Positions 34,071-42,179 of a stretch of 42,864 bases of DNA are shown here, piece by piece. A program made the translations under genes and the position numbers. The DNA is from a virus. The stretch spans positions 1 through 42,864 of the IMG/VR virus record IMGVR_UViG_3300021378_000051. One strand, 5' to 3'. Under the pieces are notes generated by a model. The model was not told the origin of the DNA, ran no database searches, and was given only the letters and a program-made list of their open reading frames with translations. Numbering within the stretch: the first letter of the stretch is position 1; every line of letters begins with the position of its first letter.

Positions 34071-35811
34071 CCGTTTGGTCAGTTGTTGCTGTATCAGCAC
34101 CAGCAGCACCTGTTGCTGTTTCGGGTGCTTCTGCATCTGCACCAACATCAGGTTGTGTAGTGTCGGCCGCTTCGTCTTCGATGCCACCTAAATCTGCATC
34201 AATACCAGCTGAACTTATTCCGGCTCCTCTTAATTCTCCACTAGGGTCACCTGGAGGTGGTGCTAGTGTTTCGTCATTTTCTTCTCTCCACAGTCTTTCG
34301 TTTTCTGCAAGCTCTTCATCAGTCATACCTAAGAATCGTTTCATTGCAAAACGATTTGAAATATAAGGTATTTGACTCATTTGTGTATATGTTGGTACTC
34401 TTGCATTGTCGATTTCACTTTGTCTGTAACTTGCAAAGTTCTGTGGTGGTTGAAATCTTAAGTCAAACATTGCTGTATCAATGTTTATACCTTTTTCAAG
34501 AATATATCGTTTAAATTCTTGATTAAATTCTTCAATTAATAAATTTTGTAGTCTTTCGCAATACGTATTAAAGCGTAGCTCTTGAATATATGCTGTTCCT
34601 ACTCGACCGTCATTGTATTGGCTACTTGCATCATCAGCGCCGGTAGGTAAGTAACTGCTAGGAATTCGTAAACCACGTACGAGCTTATTAGTAAAATATC
34701 TAAGGTCATCAATTTCTCCTAAATTAGTACCGCCTGGCAGTGTTTCAACTTTAGATCCACGCCCTTCTGCTGTTTGTGGGAAGAAATAGTCTTCGTTTAT
34801 ACTTAAAGGATTGTAACTACTATCAATTACGTTAGTGCCGCCGCCTGTTTGTGATGGTATACGTCTTTGATGTATCTCTGTTTTTACTCTTTCAACAAAT
34901 TGCATTGCTAAGTGACTAGGCATGTTACCTACGTCAACATAAAATACACGTCTTTCAGGTGCTCTTTGCACACGATAGATAATAATAGCATCTTCAAGTA
35001 GTTCTTTTTGTTTGTAAACTTTGAATACAGTTTCTAATAATGAATTACCAAAAGGATAATTCATATCTAAGCCTTCTGATAGACTTAAATGGACTATATG
35101 TTTTGCATCAACGGCTAATTCATTGTCTGCATTTTGAAAACGTCCACCTGCAGCATTTTGTGTGTTAACATTTCCGACCATGCCTCTTGCACCGCCAGTT
35201 AAATAACCATCACCGCCGCCTGTAACATTGCCATTAGTTTGAAAAGGTGTTGTTGCAACCATTTCTTTAAAGTTTAAATTAAAATCTTTGATTACATACT
35301 GTTCAGGCCTTTTGCCTTCGCTTTCATTAACAATAATTTTTGTTAATTTACCCGGATCAACATGATATAATTTTTTAGTTTCAGGATCTCTAATAAAAAA
35401 TGAATCACCCATTTTAAATGTGTTACGTAAAATACGGAACATGCGTGTTTCAAAGTTTTGTAACTTACACCATTGTTGTAAGTATTGCTGTATAATTGTA
35501 ATTTCTGAGTTTGTTGCTTTTGTTTTATAATCAGTTATAAACGGAGTTCTATTTTGTGTGTTTTGTTGTGTACAAAATTCAGCAAGAATATCAAGTGCTG
35601 CGTTTACTTCACTGTCCATATCCATTGTGTTATACTGACCGTATCTTTCAACACGATTTGGACTACCAACATATACATCTGGTAGGTAAGAACTATAATT
35701 TGATTTAGCCGGGCCAGCATTCATACTACCACCACGACCGCTAAAGGGACTATAACTCCCTTCTGCGTTATTACCAGTCGGTACTGGTGTAAAATATTTT
35801 TTCCAACTCAT
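34066..35811 (-). CDS. gp20: Portal vertex protein gp20
   Basis: This 581-residue protein (T4: 524) forms the dodecameric portal for DNA packaging and tail joining. The identifying parts are MSWKKYFTPVP, MDSEVNAALDILAEFCTQ near 64, and FRILRNTFKMGDSFFIRDPE near 105. IIYRVQRAPERRVFYVDVGN near 285 and LPGGTNLGEIDDLRYFTNKL near 366 follow. The C-terminal 50 residues are acidic and Ala/Thr-rich, which is an extension. An AGGAT ribosome site precedes the ATG, 8 nt after the tape-measure-like gene. No sheath (gp18) or tube (gp19) gene precedes it here, unlike T4 order. Confidence 0.95.
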   Translation of the reverse strand: MSWKKYFTPVPTGNNAEGSYSPFSGRGGSMNAGPAKSNYSSYLPDVYVGSPNRVERYGQYNTMDMDSEVNAALDILAEFCTQQNTQNRTPFITDYKTKATNSEITIIQQYLQQWCKLQNFETRMFRILRNTFKMGDSFFIRDPETKKLYHVDPGKLTKIIVNESEGKRPEQYVIKDFNLNFKEMVATTPFQTNGNVTGGGDGYLTGGARGMVGNVNTQNAAGGRFQNADNELAVDAKHIVHLSLSEGLDMNYPFGNSLLETVFKVYKQKELLEDAIIIYRVQRAPERRVFYVDVGNMPSHLAMQFVERVKTEIHQRRIPSQTGGGTNVIDSSYNPLSINEDYFFPQTAEGRGSKVETLPGGTNLGEIDDLRYFTNKLVRGLRIPSSYLPTGADDASSQYNDGRVGTAYIQELRFNTYCERLQNLLIEEFNQEFKRYILEKGINIDTAMFDLRFQPPQNFASYRQSEIDNARVPTYTQMSQIPYISNRFAMKRFLGMTDEELAENERLWREENDETLAPPPGDPSGELRGAGISSAGIDADLGGIEDEAADTTQPDVGADAEAPETATGAAGADTATTDQTV

Positions 35812-35819
35812 ATATTATC

Positions 35820-38660
35820 CTAACTGTGTGCGGTTCCAGTGTCTCTTATTGCTCTAGGCAATTTAGAACCAGTATTATCTGATATTGTTTGTAACACAGT
35901 TAACACCGACTCCATAGTTGTATTTAACTGATTATTAACATTTCCAGACATACCTTGACTTTTAAGTACGTCTGCCGATGCAACACCTGTTCCTCCGCCA
36001 AAGAACCCTTTGTTATCTTCAGAAAGAGTTTTGTTTAAATCTTTAAAAGTCTCATTTAAACTCTTTACTGCATCATTATACTTGGAAACGCCGTTGTTGT
36101 CAAGCTCATTTAATGAAGAAATAGTGGTTTTGAACCCATCAATTTGTCCAATTGCGTCCATATTACCTTTTAAATCCATTAATTCTGCATTTAACGAAGC
36201 ATAACTTACAGTTGCTAGATCATTTAATGATCCGTTCGTACCTGTTGGTAGTGTTACACTTGGTGCATTTGATGTTGCTAGTTGTGTTGTAGCGTCTGTG
36301 CCTGCACTTGCTGTTTCGTCACCACCTAATAATGATTTGCCTTCTCCGCCCATCCATTTTGGTAAGTAAGATTTAAAATTAGGCATTTTAAAGTCGAATG
36401 TAAAGAATCCTTTAACAGCATCAAACACTGATTGGAACATATCTTTTATGCTTGGCATTTCCATTCCTTCAAAGTTAAACCATCCTGTAATAGTTGTCCA
36501 TGCATCGCTTGCCAATTGACTAAAACTAAATGTGCTTTCACCTTCTCCAAAACCAAACCAACCTTTAACAGTTGCCCAAGCATCTGATGCTAGTTTACTA
36601 ATTGAATATGCAGCTTCTCCTTCGCCAAAGCCGAACCAACCTGTAACTGTGTTCCACATATCAATTGCTGTATCACTAATACTAAATTTAGTGTCTAGGA
36701 AGTTAAACCAACCAGTAACACTTTCCCACATTTTTGTTCCAACTGCACTTATACTAAATGTTTCACCTTCACCAAACGTAAACCACCCGGTAACTGTGTC
36801 CCACATAGTTTTTGCTAAATCACCGATACTATATAAGTTTTCCATAGTAAAGATATCTGTTACTGTGTCCCAAACATCACTGAACAAGTCTTTCATAAAT
36901 TGTATACCAAATACCGCTGTAACTGCCGCCGCTATACCTGCTGGAATAGCAAGTACTGGTGCTGCTATTGCAGCTCCTATTCCTATTAGTCCGCCAACAA
37001 ATAATGTTCCCCACGGTATATTAAGATCAACGCTTTCCCAAGCTGTAGCGATTGCTTCACCTAACAGTTTACCAACATCAATTTTCTTACCTTCTTTTCC
37101 ATCTTTTGAAAACAATTTCTTTACTGCTTCGGAAAAGCTAGTGTCTTTTATATCTGTTATAAATCCTTTAATCTTTTCAGTTATTTCCTCAATTTTAACT
37201 TTAAGATTTTCCATTGCTGTTTTGAAGGTTTCCGTTCCAGATACTTTCTTAGTTCCATCTGCAACTTCATCACCAGCTGTAACAAAGATACTTGCTAGGC
37301 CTTCTAAGCCTGTAGCAATAACACTAAGTACTCCGCTTTCAATAAATGCTTCAGTTAATGCATTTTTAATTTTGTTTACTCTGTTTTCAAAATCTGTAAA
37401 TCCTTTGGTTATTTTATCTCGTTGTTTTTGTTCTCTTTCTAATTCTTCAAAATCAATTGTTTTATTTGCATATTTTTGTAAATTTCCAATTTCCCCAAAA
37501 AGCATTTCAAAAGGATGTCCTGGAATATCTGCAAAAGTACTACCCATACTGTCTCTAAAGTTTGCTATTTCTGGACCTAACTGTTTTAGTCTATCCTGAA
37601 ACTCTTGAGGTGTAAGATTTTTCATATCTTCTGCAAGTCTTTGAAAACCTGGACCCATCTGAGCCATTTGTATAGCCATTTCTTTTTGCGGTGTTCCGTC
37701 TGCTAAGTCTTTAAACCCTTCATATAAGTTTGGACCCAATTCCGATAATGTAGCTAGGTTTGTTTTGTATTTTTCCTGTTCTTTATCAGTCATCCTTGCC
37801 AGCATTGCTTGTGTTTGTGCATCGTTTGCCTGCGCTAGTAATTGTTCTTCTGCTTGCTTGCGACTCATTCCTGTTATTCTCGTTAGCTTATCAAGCTGTC
37901 CTAGGTAAGCTGTAAGTCCTTCTTGTTCTGCTCTAGATCCTCTTGCTTCAAGGCGTCCTTGACGAGATTGTTGTTCGATATATGCTGCTGACAATTCAGT
38001 TAGTTCGGATATAGTAAAACCTAGTTCTAAAAACCCTGCTTCACGTGCTGTCTTTGACAATGCTCCTAAACGTTTTGCGCCTTCACTAATAGTTCCGCCT
38101 AGTAGTGTCAGTGTGTTAGCATTATTTTGTACTGCAGATGCAAACGTGTCTAGCGGTAAATTTGCTTGTGCAGCTGCTAAACGTAACTCTAATAAATTAT
38201 TATTAAATGAAGCACCGTTTTGAGATAGTTGTCTAAATGTATCTACACCGTCTTGGAAAAATCCAGCAAGAGATCCTAGTATTCCGCCTACTACCGGAAG
38301 TGTCGAAGCAAATTCTCCAATAGTGTTTGCACTTGTTGTAAACACCATTCCCATATTGACAACAGACATGCCTAAATTTGCAATGCTGCCTAAAACTTTA
38401 CCGAAACCGCTTGATAACCCTTGTGTAAACCCACCTAATGCCTCAGTTGCTTCTTTAGTTGCTTTAGTTTCTTTTTTATTGGCTTTAGTGCCTTTGTTTA
38501 CTGAATCAGTGTACAGTTTTGTTGCTTTATCTTCAGCTTTTTTGGTTTTGGAGTCACTAGATCCGCCACCCATTGCTTTTAGTGTTTTTACTAATTCAGC
38601 TAATGTGGCCTCAGAGGCAGGTCCTCCGGCAACGTCAACAATTTTTACTTCATCAGCCAT
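35820..38660 (-). CDS. Probable tape-measure / large tail structural protein
   Basis: This 946-residue protein has a Lys/Ala/Thr-rich helical start, hydrophobic segments at about 77-130 (GFGKVLGSIANLGMSVV, LPVVGGILGSLAGFF) and another at about 556-590 (GGLIGIGAAIAAPVLAIPAG). Five to six repeats of about 32 residues follow at 595-750, with the pattern FSIS..A..MW.TVTGWFGFGEGE. Tape-measure proteins typically combine helical length, membrane-active segments and aromatic W/F-containing repeats. Its neighbour across the divergent promoter is the gp26-like hub gene with a frameshift signal, again a tape-measure setting. T4 gp29 has 590 residues and resemblance to it is not obvious, so a different tail structural role is possible. 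The late promoter is at 38718-38726. Confidence 0.68.
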   Translation of the reverse strand: MADEVKIVDVAGGPASEATLAELVKTLKAMGGGSSDSKTKKAEDKATKLYTDSVNKGTKANKKETKATKEATEALGGFTQGLSSGFGKVLGSIANLGMSVVNMGMVFTTSANTIGEFASTLPVVGGILGSLAGFFQDGVDTFRQLSQNGASFNNNLLELRLAAAQANLPLDTFASAVQNNANTLTLLGGTISEGAKRLGALSKTAREAGFLELGFTISELTELSAAYIEQQSRQGRLEARGSRAEQEGLTAYLGQLDKLTRITGMSRKQAEEQLLAQANDAQTQAMLARMTDKEQEKYKTNLATLSELGPNLYEGFKDLADGTPQKEMAIQMAQMGPGFQRLAEDMKNLTPQEFQDRLKQLGPEIANFRDSMGSTFADIPGHPFEMLFGEIGNLQKYANKTIDFEELEREQKQRDKITKGFTDFENRVNKIKNALTEAFIESGVLSVIATGLEGLASIFVTAGDEVADGTKKVSGTETFKTAMENLKVKIEEITEKIKGFITDIKDTSFSEAVKKLFSKDGKEGKKIDVGKLLGEAIATAWESVDLNIPWGTLFVGGLIGIGAAIAAPVLAIPAGIAAAVTAVFGIQFMKDLFSDVWDTVTDIFTMENLYSIGDLAKTMWDTVTGWFTFGEGETFSISAVGTKMWESVTGWFNFLDTKFSISDTAIDMWNTVTGWFGFGEGEAAYSISKLASDAWATVKGWFGFGEGESTFSFSQLASDAWTTITGWFNFEGMEMPSIKDMFQSVFDAVKGFFTFDFKMPNFKSYLPKWMGGEGKSLLGGDETASAGTDATTQLATSNAPSVTLPTGTNGSLNDLATVSYASLNAELMDLKGNMDAIGQIDGFKTTISSLNELDNNGVSKYNDAVKSLNETFKDLNKTLSEDNKGFFGGGTGVASADVLKSQGMSGNVNNQLNTTMESVLTVLQTISDNTGSKLPRAIRDTGTAHS

Positions 38661-38686
38661 GTTTTTCAGTCCTAGTTATATACGCA

Positions 38687-38694
38687 TATAAATA
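38687..38694 (+). promoter_or_regulatory. T4-type late promoter for the gp26-like gene (TATAAATA)
   Basis: The plus strand reads CATATAAATATATTTG, an exact TATAAATA, 44 nt upstream of the ATG at 38738. It faces the minus-strand late promoter at 38718-38726. Confidence 0.8.
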
Positions 38695-38717
38695 TATTTG
38701 ATACATATTAATATAAT

Positions 38718-38726
38718 GTATTTATA
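38718..38726 (-). promoter_or_regulatory. T4-type late promoter for the tape-measure-like gene (TATAAATAC)
   Basis: The minus strand reads GTATAAATACATT, an exact TATAAATA, 57 nt upstream of the ATG at 38660. The predicted start lies within the leader of the opposing plus-strand transcript. Confidence 0.8.
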
Positions 38727-38737
38727 CGGAGAAAAAT

Positions 38738-39601
38738 ATGTCAGAAATAAACCAACAAGGATCTAATCCTTTACAGAAGTATTTTCGTCAACCTAAGTTG
38801 TATATTAGCCTTCCAAGTAAAGGGAAGTTCTACCCTAATGGGGCATATGAAAGTACAGAAAGTGGTGAGCTCCCGGTATTTTCAATGACAGCAAAAGACG
38901 AGCTTACGTTTAAGACACCGGATGCTTTACTTAATGGACAAGCAACAGTTGATGTAATACAAAGTTGTATTCCTAATATTAAAAATGCATGGATGATGCC
39001 AAGTATCGATCTTGATGCATGTTTAATTGCAATTCGTATGGCAACATACGGAGAAGAAATGGGTATTACTATTAAGAAACCAGTAACTGGCGAAGAAGCC
39101 GAAATGAACGTAGATTTACGTGGAATTATGGATAACTTTTCAGATGCTGAATATATTGATAGTATTGCAGTAGGCGATATGATAGTTGGTCTAAGACCTC
39201 TAACATATAAAGAGTTTACTCAAAATGCTCTTAAGACTTTTGAAGAACAGAGAATATTTAATATTGTTAATGACGAAACAGTTGAAGATGAAGCAAAACT
39301 TCAAGCATTTACAAATTCATTTGTAAAACTTACTGCGTTAACAGTGAATATGATATCAACAGGAATTACATCAATCCAGGTTGGTGATGAGGTAGTTGAT
39401 AACAGAAAGCATATTGACGAGTTTATTGCTAATGCTGATAAACAGTTCTTTAACTCAATTACAGAACATTTAACTAAACAAAAAGAATCTTTTTCAGTTA
39501 AACCATTAACTGTAACTTCTACACCGGAGGATATCGAAAAAGGTGTACCGGCAACATATGATGTTCCGATTACATTTGATCAATCAAATTTTTTCGCATA
39601 A
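38738..39601 (+). CDS. gp26: Baseplate hub protein gp26-like
   Basis: This 287-residue protein carries YISLPSKGKFYPNGAYES near 23-40 and GELPVFSMTAKDELTFKTPD near 43-62, followed by LLNGQA.VDVIQSC.P-like text and VGDMIVGLRPLTYKEFTQ. These belong to the T4 gp26 baseplate-hub family of marine T4-like phages. The start is set by CGGAG 9 nt before the ATG and a late promoter. The last codons run over a U6C slippery stretch into TAA, and the -1 frame continues for 76 codons. A minor longer product of about 362 residues is therefore likely. It is the only plus-strand gene unit in the window. Confidence 0.75.
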   Translation: MSEINQQGSNPLQKYFRQPKLYISLPSKGKFYPNGAYESTESGELPVFSMTAKDELTFKTPDALLNGQATVDVIQSCIPNIKNAWMMPSIDLDACLIAIRMATYGEEMGITIKKPVTGEEAEMNVDLRGIMDNFSDAEYIDSIAVGDMIVGLRPLTYKEFTQNALKTFEEQRIFNIVNDETVEDEAKLQAFTNSFVKLTALTVNMISTGITSIQVGDEVVDNRKHIDEFIANADKQFFNSITEHLTKQKESFSVKPLTVTSTPEDIEKGVPATYDVPITFDQSNFFA

Positions 39602-39632
39602 GGATCCTGACGTGGACCGTCCCAGAGATCCT
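39586..39632 (+). promoter_or_regulatory. Programmed -1 frameshift signal (slippery run plus stem-loop)
   Basis: Overlapping slippery heptamers A AAT TTT (39586-39592) and T TTT TTC (39589-39595) are in the zero frame of the gp26-like gene, two codons before its stop. Five nt later a stem begins: AGGATCCTG (39601-39609) pairs with CAGAGATCCT (39623-39632) as 9 bp with one bulged A, with a further ACG/CGT inside. This is a textbook layout for -1 frameshifting. Confidence 0.75.
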
Positions 39633-39825
39633 AGCAGAAGTTAAGGTCCTCGAACAAAATACTAAACAAATGAAACTTGAGTTGTCTAAGTTGTGTTGGT
39701 ATATGCGAGGAGGTCTATCTTTAGAAGAAGCCTATTGGACCAGTCCTGAAGATAGAGAAGTTATGGGTAAACTTATTGAAGAAAATATTGAAACTACTAA
39801 GAAAACGCAGATGCCGTTTTTCTAA
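39595..39825 (+). CDS. -1 frame extension of gp26-like protein (gp51/chaperone-like segment)
   Basis: This is a 76-codon frame in -1 relative to gp26, open from just after a TGA at 39577-39579. It has no ATG, GTG or TTG until codon 26 (39670), and that ATG lacks a ribosome site. The product segment ILTWTVPEILAEVKV...SKLCWYMRGGLSLEEAYW and the end EDREVMGKLIEENIETTKK look like a conserved short helical protein. T4 places gene 51 directly after gene 26, and tail-assembly chaperones are often made by such a frameshift, as in lambda G/GT. I read it as the extension of a gp26-51 fusion of about 362 residues. It overlaps the convergent gene's stop by 4 nt. Confidence 0.7.
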   Translation, partial: RIRILTWTVPEILAEVKVLEQNTKQMKLELSKLCWYMRGGLSLEEAYWTSPEDREVMGKLIEENIETTKKTQMPFF

Positions 39826-40256
39826 ACACTAAGTAAAGGTTTAACAATATCTGATAAACCTGCTTTCTTAATTTGATTTGCAAGACCTATAAGTACTGGA
39901 TTTCCTAATTCATCTGAAATTTTTCTAGGAGCCATTTTTGCTGTCTCATTGTTAACCCATTGTGCGCCAGCCCATACATACACATTACCGTCACTTGCAC
40001 GACTAACTTGTCCTGCACCTTTAGCAACTTTAATTTTAGGATTGCGTTTTAGTTTTGGCTTAGGAGCAGCTTTTTTACTTTTAAATTTATCTTTAATTGT
40101 ATCAAAGACTCCTTCTTTAACTGCAGGGTCGTTACAGTTACAATGTTTACAATCAGCTGGACATTTACAATCTGCTCTTTTTACTTCAGCACCACAGCAC
40201 TTGTCAGAACAGTATGCATCTTTATCTTGTTCATTTAAAATTTCTTGTACGTTCAT
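39822..40256 (-). CDS. Cysteine-rich hypothetical protein (144 aa)
   Basis: The N-terminal 42 residues hold eight cysteines at 16, 20, 21, 30, 32, 36, 39 and 41 (YCSDKCCG, then CKCPADCKHCNC), a metallothionein- or zinc-like arrangement. A basic, Lys/Pro-rich linker (about 60-85) leads to a VSRASDGNVYVWAGAQWV segment and a helical end. The start ATG overlaps the stop of the preceding gene (ATGA), so the two are translated together. I know no function for the family; the opening MNVQEILNEQ looks familiar from marine T4-like phages. Metal binding is likely, but the role is unknown. Confidence 0.72.
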   Translation of the reverse strand: MNVQEILNEQDKDAYCSDKCCGAEVKRADCKCPADCKHCNCNDPAVKEGVFDTIKDKFKSKKAAPKPKLKRNPKIKVAKGAGQVSRASDGNVYVWAGAQWVNNETAKMAPRKISDELGNPVLIGLANQIKKAGLSDIVKPLLSV

Positions 40257-40960
40257 ATCATGCTCGCTAACTGTTGTTTTTGTTTATCATTTAAACCATT
40301 TATTTTCTTTGCTAAACTAGCTGGAACTTTAGGTTGTTTAGGTTCTTTAGCAACAACTGGTTGCTTACTAGGAGTTGCAACTTTTGGTGCTGTTGTACCT
40401 GGTGCTTGTGCATATTTTTGTGCAGACACCATAATGTGTTTATCAATTTCTTGTTTACTAAGAAGATCTTGGTCAAATGCTTGTAAATGTAAAGTAGGAT
40501 ACCCTTTGCTTCTAAGATAACTTGCTAACGTGTTACCATTAACTTGTTTATAGGTTTTTCCTATCTTACCAAGGTAGTTACTAAATCCAGTTTTTAATTC
40601 GTTTGCATCGTCTCCAACTTCAACTCTGCCTTTAAGTTCTGCAGACTTGTTTTTAGCGCCAAAGGCGCCCGCAACTTTTGCACCTATTTTACGTAGACGT
40701 TGTTTTCCTGTACTTACAGGTGCTTCATCAATGTCGCCTTCATTACGTGGAGGATTATAATTCCACATATAAGAACCAGCACCCATATAAGAACCACGTT
40801 TATAACCCGCCATAATCATAGCATCGTCGGTATCAATACCCTTTTCTTCAGCCCACTTCATAATGTAGTAAGATCGTTGTGAATCAGATACACCAGCAAA
40901 TTTTGCTATAACGTCAGCATCAGGTGTTGCTTCTTCTTTAATTATTTCAAATATATTCAT
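40253..40960 (-). CDS. Hypothetical protein (235 aa) with Ala/Pro/Lys-rich C-terminal linker
   Basis: This 235-residue protein begins MNIFEIIKEE, similar in style to its downstream partner (MNVQEILNEQ), and has a helical N-terminus followed by a GYKRGSYMGAGSYMWNYNPP stretch. A middle domain (LKTGFSNYLGKIGKTYKQVN, then LASYLRSKGYP) ends in a Pro/Lys/Ala-rich linker and a short helix (GLNDKQKQQLASMI). A late promoter lies 39 nt upstream and AGGAA precedes the ATG, so it is a late gene and possibly a minor virion protein. The function is not recognised. Confidence 0.72.
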   Translation of the reverse strand: MNIFEIIKEEATPDADVIAKFAGVSDSQRSYYIMKWAEEKGIDTDDAMIMAGYKRGSYMGAGSYMWNYNPPRNEGDIDEAPVSTGKQRLRKIGAKVAGAFGAKNKSAELKGRVEVGDDANELKTGFSNYLGKIGKTYKQVNGNTLASYLRSKGYPTLHLQAFDQDLLSKQEIDKHIMVSAQKYAQAPGTTAPKVATPSKQPVVAKEPKQPKVPASLAKKINGLNDKQKQQLASMI

Positions 40961-40998
40961 TCTGAATTGTTCCTAATAAAGATATAATTTTATTAATT

Positions 40999-41006
40999 GT
41001 ATTTAT
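40999..41006 (-). promoter_or_regulatory. T4-type late promoter (ATAAATAC)
   Basis: The minus strand reads ACATAAATACAATT, 39 nt upstream of the 235-residue gene. It stands 7 nt after a bidirectional terminator. Confidence 0.75.
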
Positions 41007-41012
41007 GTTTAG

Positions 41013-41032
41013 AAAAGAGCTAAAGCTCTTTT
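41013..41032. terminator. Bidirectional hairpin terminator
   Basis: The perfect 8-bp stem AAAAGAGC/GCTCTTTT has a 4-nt loop and T-rich flanks on both strands. It separates the late unit on the left from the non-coding stretch and the gp46 unit on the right. Confidence 0.8.
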
Positions 41033-41485
41033 ATGTTTTCGCTAACGCTCAAACATGTTTATTTTTTGTTAGATAGAAGTGATAGATATGAATTAAAGCA
41101 TTATTACGAAGTAATAATGTAATTGCTTCATGTAGATTGTTTCAGTCAGACGGAACCTGTTTACGGTTCCATCCAATCTTGGGTGACTTCATGTGAGTCG
41201 TCGCAGCCGAGACATTGGAAGTAGGTTATTTTTTATACACAAAGTACAATGGGCTCTGACCTTTCCCAACCTACGTCGACATCGCTTACGCTACCTCTCG
41301 CTTCGTTCCTATTGCTAAAGAGTTTTTATGTACTGTGTTTGTGTTTTTCGACTGCCAACATTCAATCTATATCAACTGGTGAGCCCAATTTGTTTGGTGG
41401 CTTCCACACTCTGGTGTGTTAATCAATATGTACGTGTGCTTCTATACGAGAGCTTTTTCCACAGCGGTATTACTAATCTGGCCCG
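41033..41485. other. Non-coding region with many possible RNA helices
   Basis: This roughly 450-nt stretch has no plausible gene: ORFs are 16 codons or fewer and lack ribosome sites. It looks richer in G+C than its flanks. On the plus strand the possible helices include CATTATTAC/GTAATAATG (41099-41119), GGAACC/GGTTCC, TCCAAT/ATTGGA, GTCAGA/TCTGAC, GTAGGTT/AACCTAC, TGGGCTC/GAGCCCA and CACAC-TCTG-GTGTG. Some exclude each other. A plus-strand GCTT..GAGC-TTTTT element near 41439-41457 could end an RNA. I do not recognise a known RNA family; it is unlike tRNA or tmRNA. Confidence 0.45.
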
Positions 41486-41941
41486 CTAACCTTTTGTGTT
41501 GGATTGTTTTGCCTTAATATTTTGTTCTAACAATGCCTGCTTTAGTTTGTCAGATCCGCCTACTCTTACATTAATAATACCGTTATAGTAATCATCTGTT
41601 TCAAGTACTCGTCTATCAAACTGTTCTCTCGCCTCTATGTAGGACATTTCGCCCCTGCCTTTGCATAGGTATAGTATTTCTCGTGTGAATTTGTCCGGGC
41701 CTAATTTTGCAACATCTGCATTTAATCTATCTGAGCTACCCCAGTAGTCACGCCAGTCGCTTTCTTTTGTTCCACGTCTTTTATTCTTTTTGCCTTTTAG
41801 CGGTGGTTTTGTAGTTTTAAATTTTGCTAGTTTTTTGCCTACGTATTTTTGCCCGGTAGTAGTGTTTGTTATGAGATATACAAAACCTTCATACTCTTCT
41901 GGTATTTTGTCTATTGTTTTGCCTTCATAAGTCCACTGCAT
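41486..41941 (-). CDS. GIY-YIG-like endonuclease domain protein (151 aa)
   Basis: The motif FVYLITN....QKYVGKK at about 20-37 is a variant of the GIY-YIG opening (VYLI ... YVG). A basic insert (PPLKGKKNKRRGTK) and SDWRDYWGSS follow, then FTREILYLCKGRGEMSYIEA with a possible catalytic Glu near the end. Related small proteins are common in T4-like phages, as homing nucleases or as stand-alone nucleases of unknown role. It lies 19 nt after the 72-residue gene in the gp46 unit, with only a weak ribosome site (GTAAG). A homing role is not supported by any intron or interrupted gene here. Confidence 0.72.
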   Translation of the reverse strand: MQWTYEGKTIDKIPEEYEGFVYLITNTTTGQKYVGKKLAKFKTTKPPLKGKKNKRRGTKESDWRDYWGSSDRLNADVAKLGPDKFTREILYLCKGRGEMSYIEAREQFDRRVLETDDYYNGIINVRVGGSDKLKQALLEQNIKAKQSNTKG

Positions 41942-41960
41942 GAACTTACTTACCGTAGCC

Positions 41961-42179
41961 TTAATTTGTGCCTTCGTCGTTTTGGTTCTTTAGTTTTTTA
42001 TCTAAGTGCATGGTGTGTATTTCGTCCATGCGAATTTTTGCAAGACGTCTAATTTCTCTTAAACAGCGTCTTGCTGATTGGTGCGTTCTAACTGAATTTC
42101 TTGACTCAAACTTCTCGTTTTCCTTAAAGTATTCAAGATACATCTTAGTTAGTCGGTCATGTGTGTCGTCTTCAATCAT
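41961..42179 (-). CDS. Small charged helical protein (72 aa)
   Basis: This 72-residue protein (MIEDDTHDRLTKMYLEYFKE...) is alpha-helical with a basic centre (SARRCLREIRRLAKIRM) and a polar tail. Its ATG overlaps the gp46 stop as ATGA, so it is translated together with gp46. It may bind nucleic acid or another replication protein, but no family is recognised. Confidence 0.72.
   Translation of the reverse strand: MIEDDTHDRLTKMYLEYFKENEKFESRNSVRTHQSARRCLREIRRLAKIRMDEIHTMHLDKKLKNQNDEGTN

Noticed and set aside
36532-37599. 355-codon plus-strand open frame
   Set aside because: It lies wholly antisense to the tape-measure-like gene and has low-complexity Ser/Pro/Val composition without any recognisable domain.
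39670-39825. Independent 51-codon gene starting at ATG 39670
   Set aside because: There is no ribosome site, and the conserved-looking protein segment (WTVPEILAEVKVLEQ) lies upstream of this ATG, which fits frameshift expression better.
41140-41240. Possible tRNA or cobalamin-type riboswitch around the GGTTCCATCC segment
   Set aside because: No 7-bp acceptor stem or anticodon arm could be formed, and the conserved boxes of cobalamin riboswitches are not present.
41486-41941. Homing endonuclease in an intron or intervening position
   Set aside because: The GIY-YIG-like gene is part of the gp46 transcription unit and no split gene or intron borders are visible.
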